From Bacillota bacterium (GTDB lineage Bacteria; Bacillota; Clostridia; DSM-8532), in the NCBI GenBank assembly GCA_023415825.1, contig JAEZJF010000009.1, positions 62,001 to 126,000 of the forward strand: a stretch of DNA of 64,000 nucleotides. The letters are read 5' to 3'. Both the position numbers and the translations under genes were made by a program. This document shows, in pieces, positions 53,497 through 61,861 of the stretch (position 1 is the stretch's first letter; each line of letters begins with the position of its first letter). The notes under the pieces are model-generated. The model worked only from the letters and a program-made list of their open reading frames with translations. It was not told where the DNA came from and did not search any database.

Positions 53497-54908
53497 TATA
53501 AATCCTCTCCAATTGCTTTGTCATAGTTTTTAGATCCTACCGGGAATAATTGAGTCAAGGTTTCGTGGTACGACATATACAAGCCATACTTGGACCTGGT
53601 AGCAGCCACATATAGCAACTTTAATTCATCCGCAAGAGCGCGCGCTTCGGTTGCAGCCTTTTCTAATGTTTCTTTATCCGGAAAAACACTGTTGCTTAGA
53701 AATGGAATGAAAACATTCTCAAATTCCAGCCCTTTCACTGCGTGGAAAGTGCTTACATAGACATCTTTAGCATTCACAAACCCAGCCTGATCTTTATTGA
53801 TTGTGGTCGGAACAATGCCATGCTTGATAAAGGCTGTTTTCACCTCATCAACAAGAGCACGATTCCGGCATATGACAACATGCGAAGAAGTCGAAGCGCT
53901 GATTTTTACTTGTGAAATAAGCCACTCCAGTTCTTTTTCTTTTGTTCCGAAACTAATCAGAACAGGCTTTGGGCCTTGTGCAATGAAAGCTGTAGGAGCT
54001 ACCATATCAATGTTTTGTTCCCAATATACACTGTCAGTTATATCCTTAGTAAATGCGGATATAGTAGCTGGATTACGATAGTTCTTATCAAATCTCCATA
54101 TCCTATTTTCTGTGATATGTATTCCAGAGTCTCGCCACGATAGACGGCTCCCATATATTTGCTGGGCAACATCACCAAAAAATGAAAATGAACCCTTCTC
54201 TCCAACGGCAGCAATTAAGGATTTGACCATCATGGGGGAGAAATCCTGTCCTTCATCGACGATGATATGGTCATACATCCTCGACCTTTTATCCGACAGG
54301 AACTCGTTGTATGCATATAGAGCTATATCGTCCCAATCATATGGAGTAGGTCTTAAAGCAAGGTATCCTTCATATATCATAAAAAACAATTTCCTGTTTT
54401 CGCGCTTGATATTTGCGGAAGCTCGGCCAATACGTTCCGCTTCTAAGTAGTCATCGAGCGTTTTTATGCCGAATCGCTCCATGAAAGTAATCTCATCAAC
54501 AAAAATTGAGACAGGCCTTTTGAAAGTTGATTCACCGGGCCACTTTTTCCTAGCAGCTTCAAGCGCTTGTCGAATAAATTGCTCTTTTCCTTCAGGACCA
54601 AGAATACCATTCCAAGAAGGCATCTTACCCAAACTACGAAGGTATCCTCGTGCAAACTTATGATAAGTTTCAATTCTAAGATTGCGCAAGGATGTGTTTG
54701 TTATCCTTGACATGTACTGAATCAGCGCTCCATTAAAAGTAACAACCAGCACATTAGGGCGTGAAGGAAGATTCGCAAGCCCAATCGCTCGCAATAATGC
54801 CATTGTTGTTTTGCCACTCCCTGCTGTTCCCAATACTACAGTGTGGCCCGTAGCAGGGAGTGCCAACACTTCCCTTTGTTTACCTTCCGGTTTGATAGTT
54901 CCTAACAT
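53496..54908 (-). CDS. UvrD/Rep-like superfamily I helicase
   Basis: 470-aa SF1A helicase. Walker A is GTAGSGKTT (27-35), motif II is DEGQD (218-222), and later motifs are STFHAVKGLEFENVF and LLYVAATRSKYGLYMSYH. It is short for UvrD (about 700) because the 1B/2B insertions are reduced, as in many defence-linked SF1 helicases. The start overlaps the end of the GIY-YIG gene by 7 bp. It would process DNA ends or strands for the nuclease and ADP-ribosyltransferase encoded beside it. Confidence 0.88.
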   Translation of the reverse strand: MLGTIKPEGKQREVLALPATGHTVVLGTAGSGKTTMALLRAIGLANLPSRPNVLVVTFNGALIQYMSRITNTSLRNLRIETYHKFARGYLRSLGKMPSWNGILGPEGKEQFIRQALEAARKKWPGESTFKRPVSIFVDEITFMERFGIKTLDDYLEAERIGRASANIKRENRKLFFMIYEGYLALRPTPYDWDDIALYAYNEFLSDKRSRMYDHIIVDEGQDFSPMMVKSLIAAVGEKGSFSFFGDVAQQIYGSRLSWRDSGIHITENRIWRFDKNYRNPATISAFTKDITDSVYWEQNIDMVAPTAFIAQGPKPVLISFGTKEKELEWLISQVKISASTSSHVVICRNRALVDEVKTAFIKHGIVPTTINKDQAGFVNAKDVYVSTFHAVKGLEFENVFIPFLSNSVFPDKETLEKAATEARALADELKLLYVAATRSKYGLYMSYHETLTQLFPVGSKNYDKAIGEDL

Positions 54909-55819
54909 TCTTCCACCTCGGCGCTTTCAATTTCTTTCAGTGTTTTACCATTAGTGGTTTTCCAATCGGTCAGGCCATTAGTGTGACCACCGATCACAAA
55001 AGCTGCTGCATAAGACGGGCTCTTGAAGAGTATATCTTCCTGTAAAATTCCATTCTCATCTATCAAGGCCTTTTTTCGACGTTCTCGGATTCCGGGTGGA
55101 ATGCTGTCAGAATCGATAGTTTCTATATGGCTACCTTTAAGAACAACAAAGCCTTCGCTCGTTTGCTTGCAATCCGCTTCAATCGTTCGCCCGCTTTTTT
55201 TGCTTTTCCTTTTCATATGCAAAATCAAATCATTGCCTTCAGCTGAAATAATATTACCTGATGAGCTAGGCGAGGGAATGGTGGGAGCTAATGGCTCGAA
55301 AATCTTATGCCCTAAAGTCCCCATCACGATCTTTGCGTAGTCGATGAATTCCTCAAGTTCGCTCTCTTTCTCTTCTGTTATGTTTCCCAAAGTAGGATCA
55401 TTGCCGTTTTTCACGGTATAACGCTTGGCCTCCAGCGAGAGTTTTACAAAGCGATTCTCAAGATAACTGATTTCAGTTGGTCCAAAGGAGTTATTTGATG
55501 TCGTAAAAATCACGGCTTCTGTCCAGTAATCCTTATCCGGATTGCGTTTATGCTCGTGTAAGCGGTAAAGAAGGCCCTCTCCGTTTTTACGCACACCAGC
55601 CTGTCCAATGTATACGACGCTCTCGCCGGTATCATAAGATGTCCCGAACAAGAAATAGACTCCGCTCTGTTTCAAAATATCAATGTCTTTACACTTTTCG
55701 AGCTCTGTCCGGGGTATTTTATATGCAACGCCTGTCCAGTTAGCGAGTGTGATTTTAATACGCCCCGTTGGGGAGGCGTCCATCAAGAACAGATTTATGC
55801 TTTTACCGCGTGTGGCCAT
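54902..55819 (-). CDS. GIY-YIG nuclease with DUF4357-type C-terminal domain
   Basis: 305-aa protein. The GIY-YIG core reads SGVYFLFG (52-59) and VVYIGQAG (68-75), with Arg86 in LLYRLHEH and Glu121 in LENRF in the positions expected for catalysis. The C-terminal part SPSYAAAFVIGGHTNGLTDWKT matches the DUF4357 module often fused to such nucleases. ATG 55819 lies nine bases after AGGAGG. It follows the SF2 helicase gene by 20 bp and is a candidate effector nuclease of the operon. Confidence 0.85.
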   Translation of the reverse strand: MATRGKSINLFLMDASPTGRIKITLANWTGVAYKIPRTELEKCKDIDILKQSGVYFLFGTSYDTGESVVYIGQAGVRKNGEGLLYRLHEHKRNPDKDYWTEAVIFTTSNNSFGPTEISYLENRFVKLSLEAKRYTVKNGNDPTLGNITEEKESELEEFIDYAKIVMGTLGHKIFEPLAPTIPSPSSSGNIISAEGNDLILHMKRKSKKSGRTIEADCKQTSEGFVVLKGSHIETIDSDSIPPGIRERRKKALIDENGILQEDILFKSPSYAAAFVIGGHTNGLTDWKTTNGKTLKEIESAEVEEC

Positions 55820-55839
55820 CCTGCGATACCTCCTATTAA

Positions 55840-58755
55840 TCAATTAACTTTTAAGAAGCCACTTATAATCGCCGAAGGGAACATGAACATTTTCTCAGCC
55901 TTACCGAAGGCCACAATTATCTTGTCCTCTACAATTCTGACTACAGTACCGCTCCCAAAAGTCTTATGCGTCACAGGTGTTCCGCGCTTAAAGCGCGAGA
56001 TATCTATCTCGGGTGTCGGTGCTGATGCGTGCAATGTCTGAACAGGGACATTAACTGTATCAGGCGACTTTATGCTGCGTATAGGCTCTGTGGATGGCTC
56101 ATTTTTTCTAATAGTAGTCTTCCCAGAATCCTTTGCTATCTTGACAGGCTTCTCCTCAACAATATCGTCCTCATCATCAACATTAAAATCTATATCCACT
56201 TCCGGGAGATCATCAAAGTCCTGCATGACGGGTGTCATAGAGCCTTGCTGCGAAGCGAATAACTTCTTATACTCCTCAGAGGTAAGAATAGTGTCGTAGC
56301 CACCAACATTTTCACCTTCGTGCTTATTTACGCCGGTATAGCTGAGACTTGAGTCTTCATACCTTTTGAATTTGTAAACGGCATCGTTCATCAGCTGATC
56401 GTTAAACACGCCGAGGGAAACGAGCAACTCAAAGTCCTTGACATCCAGACCTGTTACACGCTTAAACAAGCCTGGTTCGAGTTGGGTAATTACGTCTTTC
56501 AGACTGTATTCGCGATAGTCAGTAAGATACATAAACACAGGTACACGGGTAGCAAATTTGATAAGTTTCTCTTGGATCATCTTACGCTTTGACTTGTACT
56601 CTTTCTCCTCCTCGGAAATCTCCTTTTTCTCCTTGGGGGTCAGTTTTTCGCCCTTAGCCTTTGCCTTTTTCACCGCATCGGATAGATTGATAATAGTTTG
56701 TATGTCTTGGTTAAGGCTACGGAATCCCTCAATGCTCATGAGAACACGCATTGCATCCTCGTTAGCCATGAGGCGTTTGAGCGTCTCATTATCCACATTT
56801 ACCAGCAGGGCGCTCTCCCAGCGTCGTGCAAGCAGCGTGGCAGATGTACCGGCCATAGCTATGTCAAGGATATCACTCGCGCTTATCTGCTTCATAGTGC
56901 TGCCATCATAAGCGATGACAGGTAGGAAATGTATAAATTCCTCCACCTTCTTCTCTGGATTCGTCTCGTTTACATTCAGGCGGCAACTATAATCTGATAT
57001 TTGTTTCAAAGCGCGATCCAAGGCAAAGTCGAAGACATAGCACTCGTGCTTCATGATCTCTCGTTTTCCAGCCCCAGTATCGATTTCCCATGGGCTCTGG
57101 ACGCGGAAAGCCGCCTGAAAATACGTTTCGGGGCTAGACAGATTGCGAAGCATGAATATACCAGTCCATGGCTTAACTGTCACACCGGTGGTTAACTTAC
57201 CACAGGAGAGTGTGATTGTTTTAGTCTTGAGCGGATTACCCATTGACTCCAACACTGGCCCAAGAGCATCTGCACCTATGCCCGCACCCGATCCCGCACA
57301 AACATTGATTTTATAATCGTGGAAGAACGTATTGTTCTTCTTGGCTAGCAGGTTTCTCATAGCAAAACAAGATGCTATGTTCGGCAGAAACCAAAGTGTA
57401 TGTGTCAGGATGCTGAGAAGCCTGCTATTGGAATATGGCATCTCCGGCTTCCTCGCACCGAGCTTTAAGTCGTCAGTAGTCGTGCCGAGATACGCGCCAC
57501 GTATCAAGTCAAGCCACTTTTGTACATCGTCTTCGTAGGTGAACTTTGCTTCATCGCCTTTACCTTTTGCCGAGAAAAAAACATTAAGGTCAAACTCGTC
57601 GAACTCCCCCTTCATGGCGATCTGGCGGATACTATCTGGTATTTTATAAGTCATCATCACCATGCGCGGCAATGAAGCATACGGATTATCAGGTACCTCT
57701 CCCCAGGCCTCTTTTGCCCTTTGTTCGTCGGAATATGTCCAGTTATAAATCTGATCCTCAATGAACTCGCCAGAGTTTATGGCACGAAAAGGAGTGCCAG
57801 ACAGATATAAATATCGGCTGGCCGAGATCGGCAAGAAGGTTTCGTTGTAGGCGTTGTCTGCCTCCTCCTTCTTGTACACCTCAATATCGAGAGAGTCATA
57901 GGCGTCCTCGTCCTCTTGTTCAAATAACTTCTTGGCATTCTCCCGCCAGGCACCGAAATGGTATTCATCGAAAATAACCAAGTCCCAATTAGTAGCATGC
58001 ACCCATTCGTTTTTCGTCTTGATCCCACCAGAGTCATTCGTACCGAGTAAATCCTGAAATGAACCAAAGCAAACAATCGGTTTATTTGGATTAGGGTGGA
58101 CATCCAGTATACCGTTTTTACAGGTAACATACTGCCACCCCTCAAAATCAACATGGGTAAGGATATCCTCGCTCCAAGCCGTCTCAACAGCAGGCTTAAA
58201 TGTTAGAATCAAAATCTTTGATAACCCCATACGTTTAGCAAGCTGATACGCGGCAAAGGTCTTACCAAACCGCATCTTTGCATTCCAGAGGAACTTGGCG
58301 GTTCGAGCGCCTTTCTCCTTTAAAATGGATTTATAATATTCAATGGTCTTGGAGATCGCTTCTTGCTGCTCGGGACGCATTTTAAAATTGCGTGTACGGT
58401 TTTCCTCGTTATCGACCCGGTCCCTGACTGCTATGTATGCCGCCCACACATCGTCAACTCTGCAACGGAACCACTCACCGCCTTCACTGTGGAATCCCTT
58501 TTTCTTTAAGATGCGGTGAATATCATGATCAGTGAATGTGCTACCGTTAGAGTAAATAGCTGATTCGGCAAACAGGATTCGGTACGGCTTTTTCCCGTCT
58601 GGGCGCTTTGTAGGATATTGCTGTGCCACGCGCTGTTCCACGTCAACTGCCGTATAACCCACTTTAAGCAAACCTCGGTATTCTGGGTTACTATCTTCGT
58701 AGGCATAGATCATCGGCTGCGCATTGGGGCGAAGCGGGAAGAACTCTTTACTCAT
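55840..58755 (-). CDS. SF2 helicase with N-terminal T5orf172/GIY-YIG-like domain
   Basis: 971-aa protein. Residues about 14-115 (MIYAYEDSNPEYRGLLKVGYT, then VEQRVAQQYP) match the T5orf172/MUG113-type GIY-YIG domain. The helicase core follows: Walker A NAKMRFGKT (158-166), DEYH (263-266), and later SF2 motifs with SCGKLTTGVT. A C-terminal FGSGTVVRIVEDKIIVAFG module resembles the UvrD C-terminal Tudor-like domain. Four start codons are clustered (GTG 58764, ATG 58761, 58758, 58755); they overlap the methyltransferase stop. The layout resembles the translocase part of a restriction enzyme, with nuclease and motor in one chain. Confidence 0.85.
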   Translation of the reverse strand: MSKEFFPLRPNAQPMIYAYEDSNPEYRGLLKVGYTAVDVEQRVAQQYPTKRPDGKKPYRILFAESAIYSNGSTFTDHDIHRILKKKGFHSEGGEWFRCRVDDVWAAYIAVRDRVDNEENRTRNFKMRPEQQEAISKTIEYYKSILKEKGARTAKFLWNAKMRFGKTFAAYQLAKRMGLSKILILTFKPAVETAWSEDILTHVDFEGWQYVTCKNGILDVHPNPNKPIVCFGSFQDLLGTNDSGGIKTKNEWVHATNWDLVIFDEYHFGAWRENAKKLFEQEDEDAYDSLDIEVYKKEEADNAYNETFLPISASRYLYLSGTPFRAINSGEFIEDQIYNWTYSDEQRAKEAWGEVPDNPYASLPRMVMMTYKIPDSIRQIAMKGEFDEFDLNVFFSAKGKGDEAKFTYEDDVQKWLDLIRGAYLGTTTDDLKLGARKPEMPYSNSRLLSILTHTLWFLPNIASCFAMRNLLAKKNNTFFHDYKINVCAGSGAGIGADALGPVLESMGNPLKTKTITLSCGKLTTGVTVKPWTGIFMLRNLSSPETYFQAAFRVQSPWEIDTGAGKREIMKHECYVFDFALDRALKQISDYSCRLNVNETNPEKKVEEFIHFLPVIAYDGSTMKQISASDILDIAMAGTSATLLARRWESALLVNVDNETLKRLMANEDAMRVLMSIEGFRSLNQDIQTIINLSDAVKKAKAKGEKLTPKEKKEISEEEKEYKSKRKMIQEKLIKFATRVPVFMYLTDYREYSLKDVITQLEPGLFKRVTGLDVKDFELLVSLGVFNDQLMNDAVYKFKRYEDSSLSYTGVNKHEGENVGGYDTILTSEEYKKLFASQQGSMTPVMQDFDDLPEVDIDFNVDDEDDIVEEKPVKIAKDSGKTTIRKNEPSTEPIRSIKSPDTVNVPVQTLHASAPTPEIDISRFKRGTPVTHKTFGSGTVVRIVEDKIIVAFGKAEKMFMFPSAIISGFLKVN

Positions 58756-60352
58756 CATCATCACCGCCTAAATCCATCACAGGGATAGCATCTTCGATTA
58801 CCTTGATCTCTTCTGCAGACAATCCATATTTTTCGTACAGATCTTTATCAGTCCATTTCTGTGTGAAATTTTGCATTGGTACAAATGCATATGCTTTCGG
58901 CGGCATGTCTTGGGTAGTTGTCTTTAATGAAACGAGGAAACGTAAAAACCTTGTTTGCAGGTAGATAATTATATTCTCTGCTATCTCCCTTTGGTTTTTA
59001 CCTTCAGGCGGAATAGCTATAACATAAGTGTTAGAACTACAAGAGTTAGGCTCACTAAGCTTTGGCTTTCCCAAGATTGTACTTCCCGGATTTCCGGATC
59101 TGGGGATGATTACTTTGTACTTGCACACATCCTCAAAATTACGAGTAATATTAGATTCTGATATCCAGCAAGTACCCTTATGAATATACACCTTAATATT
59201 ATAAGTTTTTGTCTCATGGGATAGGATTGGATACTTGGATTTTCCGTCTGCGGTTTGGATGAACCCGTGCTCTTTATCTTTCCAATCTACTTTTGTGTGG
59301 AAGCCGAAGTATCTGCCTCCATTAAGTAAATCTGAGAAAGATGGTTCTTTCAGTGAACGAACCTTATGAAGAATGGAAATTTGCTCTGCATTCCTTAGGA
59401 ACACATCCATGCCCTCTTCAAGTAATGGGCGCTCAGAGAATGAAACATCATCACCCGAGTGAGAATAAACCTTGCAGTTCCCATGATTATCACGTTCCCA
59501 AAGAAAATAGCAGACACCGCCTTTAATTTCAACTCCGGGGAAGCAATCTGAGGCATTTGGGAAATCGTGAATAACCCTGAGTCTGTCGTCGTGAAGCATT
59601 TCATCACGAAATGCGTCGAGTCCCCGACCCCCTGTAAACCATCGAGAAGGTACTATCATTGAAAGATACCGTGGCTTTAGTTTCTTTGCTTGCTCTATGA
59701 ATTTATGGTAAATCGGCATTGCGCTTGATTGATTTCCACCATCGCTGAGTTGGTAAGGCGGATTGCCGACAATTACATCAAATTTCATTTTGAAAATCTC
59801 CTCCGGTTTACTGGTATGTATAAGTTCATAGGCATGTGTTTCGAGTCCATCGGAACGCTTACCGCCTTCTGATATATAGCCGTACTCGGATTGATTTGCC
59901 CCGCAAAAAGCACACCTGCCGTTTGTCCATACATGCCTTAAAGTCTTAAAACGGATATTTCCTTGGACATCATCAAAGGAAACGACTGAGTATCTACTGT
60001 TTGGATATTTTGAACAGTACACACTCCGCCTTGACAAAAGCGAGGTCATTTCGGTAATTGCAATACCGAAGAGCTGCTTCTTGAATATATTATCAATTCG
60101 TTCCTGAAGGTCAGGTATCTCACTTTCAAGTCCGACAAGTAAGCGCTTGGCAATCTCGCGAAGGAATACGCCCGACTTACATGCAAGGTCGAGAAATGTA
60201 GCACTTTTATCCCGAAATACCTCCTGAGGGAGCATGTCCAGTACTTTGTTCGCAACATCGGGAGGCGTAAAAACCTCGTCACTTGAGAGATTCGCGAGGC
60301 ACATAAGGACATCTGGGTTATAAGTGTTAGCATAGAAGTCCGCACTACTCAT
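58748..60352 (-). CDS. Eco57I-type N6-adenine DNA methyltransferase
   Basis: 534-aa methyltransferase. GEVFTPPDVANKVLDML (25-41), SAM-binding motif I FLDLACKSGVFL (53-64) and catalytic NPPY (197-200) in FDVIVGNPPYQLSDGG are present, followed by a large target-recognition region. A CxxC pair (147-150) lies between the two motifs. ATG 60352 overlaps the upstream gene stop by 8 bp, which supports it over earlier in-frame starts. The gene shows no linked specificity (HsdS) subunit. It should mark self DNA for the linked helicase/nuclease set. Confidence 0.9.
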   Translation of the reverse strand: MSSADFYANTYNPDVLMCLANLSSDEVFTPPDVANKVLDMLPQEVFRDKSATFLDLACKSGVFLREIAKRLLVGLESEIPDLQERIDNIFKKQLFGIAITEMTSLLSRRSVYCSKYPNSRYSVVSFDDVQGNIRFKTLRHVWTNGRCAFCGANQSEYGYISEGGKRSDGLETHAYELIHTSKPEEIFKMKFDVIVGNPPYQLSDGGNQSSAMPIYHKFIEQAKKLKPRYLSMIVPSRWFTGGRGLDAFRDEMLHDDRLRVIHDFPNASDCFPGVEIKGGVCYFLWERDNHGNCKVYSHSGDDVSFSERPLLEEGMDVFLRNAEQISILHKVRSLKEPSFSDLLNGGRYFGFHTKVDWKDKEHGFIQTADGKSKYPILSHETKTYNIKVYIHKGTCWISESNITRNFEDVCKYKVIIPRSGNPGSTILGKPKLSEPNSCSSNTYVIAIPPEGKNQREIAENIIIYLQTRFLRFLVSLKTTTQDMPPKAYAFVPMQNFTQKWTDKDLYEKYGLSAEEIKVIEDAIPVMDLGGDDDE

Positions 60353-61028
60353 ATTGCTGCACCCTCCTATAATGGATCGGCGGGAATTCCCTGATTGGAA
60401 GCGGGATGAAGGCTTGTACTTCCTCATCATATCTCCATTCGGCATTGCCAGAAAATAAATCGATCTGCATATTAGGTGTATGACCATTAAGCATCTGATC
60501 AAGCCTGAAATCTCTGCGTTTAAGAAGGTCCCCTGACACCATAGACCACTCCGCAAAGATAATGGGTTCACCCGACGCTTGCTTTAATGTCAAAGCATCA
60601 CCGTATAGGATGTTATGCCGCAGTATGAACCGGACGGCTTCGCGACACTCGTCGCTCGCGTATTTCTTGCAGTGTACAGTGTATTCATTATTAAATATTA
60701 CGTACATGCGCTCCCTGCACTCTTCTACGTTGTCAGGGAGCAATTCCACTCCGTAAATGCTCGCAACAGCGAGAACAGCATATTTCTCGTAACATGCAGA
60801 GCTTTTGCGGTAGCGGGATTTTACTACCGCCAGTTTTCTACGAAGTATCTCCGCCAGAAAATTGCCATCGCCACAAGCCGGTTCAAAGAAACGACTCTCG
60901 ATGCGTTCGGTCTCCTGCTTTACAAGGTCAAGCATCGCGTTGACCTCGCGGTCAGCGGTAAAAACCTCCCCGTGGTCAGCTACTCGCTGTTTTGATTTTG
61001 TGTATTTATTATTGGTGTTTCGTGCCAC
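60345..61028 (-). CDS. Methyltransferase-like subunit without NPPY motif
   Basis: 227-aa protein. It opens like type I/IIG methyltransferases (HGEVFTADREVNAMLDLV, 19-36) and has SAM motif I FFEPACGDGNFL (47-58), but no (N/D)PP(Y/F) motif can be seen. It is therefore likely non-catalytic or an accessory half for the methyltransferase encoded immediately downstream. The start is GTG 61028, with AAGGAG about 10 bases upstream. It ends inside the start of that gene. Confidence 0.8.
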   Translation of the reverse strand: MARNTNNKYTKSKQRVADHGEVFTADREVNAMLDLVKQETERIESRFFEPACGDGNFLAEILRRKLAVVKSRYRKSSACYEKYAVLAVASIYGVELLPDNVEECRERMYVIFNNEYTVHCKKYASDECREAVRFILRHNILYGDALTLKQASGEPIIFAEWSMVSGDLLKRRDFRLDQMLNGHTPNMQIDLFSGNAEWRYDEEVQAFIPLPIREFPPIHYRRVQQYE

Positions 61029-61046
61029 TTCAGAATCGCTCCTTAA

Positions 61047-61823
61047 CTAACGTTGAACCTCTGTAAGTGTAATGGTTCCTTCCTTTATGTAATACTGAAT
61101 GTTGTGCTCCTTACAAAAAGCTATAACCTTTGCCGCCTGCTCATTGTAAAAAGCACGATGCATCACATACGCGCTTACTTCCTTGCTGTAGTTGGTGCGC
61201 CCGAAAATAATCCTATTTGTAAAATCTATTGCCTGTAGGATTGTATCTAAATCCTGATCAATGAGATTTGGCGTTGGGTATGGCTCAACACTAACCCATG
61301 TCTTACATCCACGTTCATGCAATGCCCTCAACGCCGCTAGTCGGTCTGAATATGGTGCTGCTCCTGGTTCAGTCTTCTCACGGTATGCCTCATCAAGGGA
61401 TATAAGAGTAATTCCATATTCATTGTCTTTTGAAAAGCCAGATAACTCTATAGGTAATATGCCTTTAGAAAGAATAGTACACTTGATGCCCGCGGCATTC
61501 AGCTTCCGTATGGCAGCAATACTTATTTCTTTTATTTCATCATACCCGTACATGAAAGGATCAGTAGTGAAACAAAGATGTACGGACTTGATTTTCGACT
61601 TCAGTCGCGGGATTTCCTTATCAAGGATTTCCAGTGTATTGATGACTAGCCGAGGCTCAACCCACTCGCGATAAGATCCAACTTTGCAGAATCTCTTAGC
61701 TATCAAGTATGCATAACACGGGTATTTGCAACCATGTGAACAACCAAGAACGTGATTCATGGTGTAGTCTCCATATTCCACGCCTGTTTTATAAAGCATA
61801 GTTTTACGTTTAATCGTCTCCAT
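61047..61823 (-). CDS. Radical-SAM-like protein with three-Cys motif
   Basis: 258-aa protein. The cysteine motif is Cys28-x3-Cys32-x3-Cys36 (GCSHGCKYPC), a 4Fe-4S-cluster type site. The protein has a spore-photoproduct-lyase-like TIM barrel look, with LCFTTDPF (about 82-89) and KTWVSVEPYP (about 173-182). It is most likely the three-Cys-motif partner of the TcmP-like protein encoded just upstream; the two families are known to be linked. The reaction is unknown. GGAG precedes ATG 61823. Confidence 0.78.
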   Translation of the reverse strand: METIKRKTMLYKTGVEYGDYTMNHVLGCSHGCKYPCYAYLIAKRFCKVGSYREWVEPRLVINTLEILDKEIPRLKSKIKSVHLCFTTDPFMYGYDEIKEISIAAIRKLNAAGIKCTILSKGILPIELSGFSKDNEYGITLISLDEAYREKTEPGAAPYSDRLAALRALHERGCKTWVSVEPYPTPNLIDQDLDTILQAIDFTNRIIFGRTNYSKEVSAYVMHRAFYNEQAAKVIAFCKEHNIQYYIKEGTITLTEVQR

Positions 61824-61861
61824 ATATACTCTTCTCCTGTAATCATTTTAACCAGCTACCA

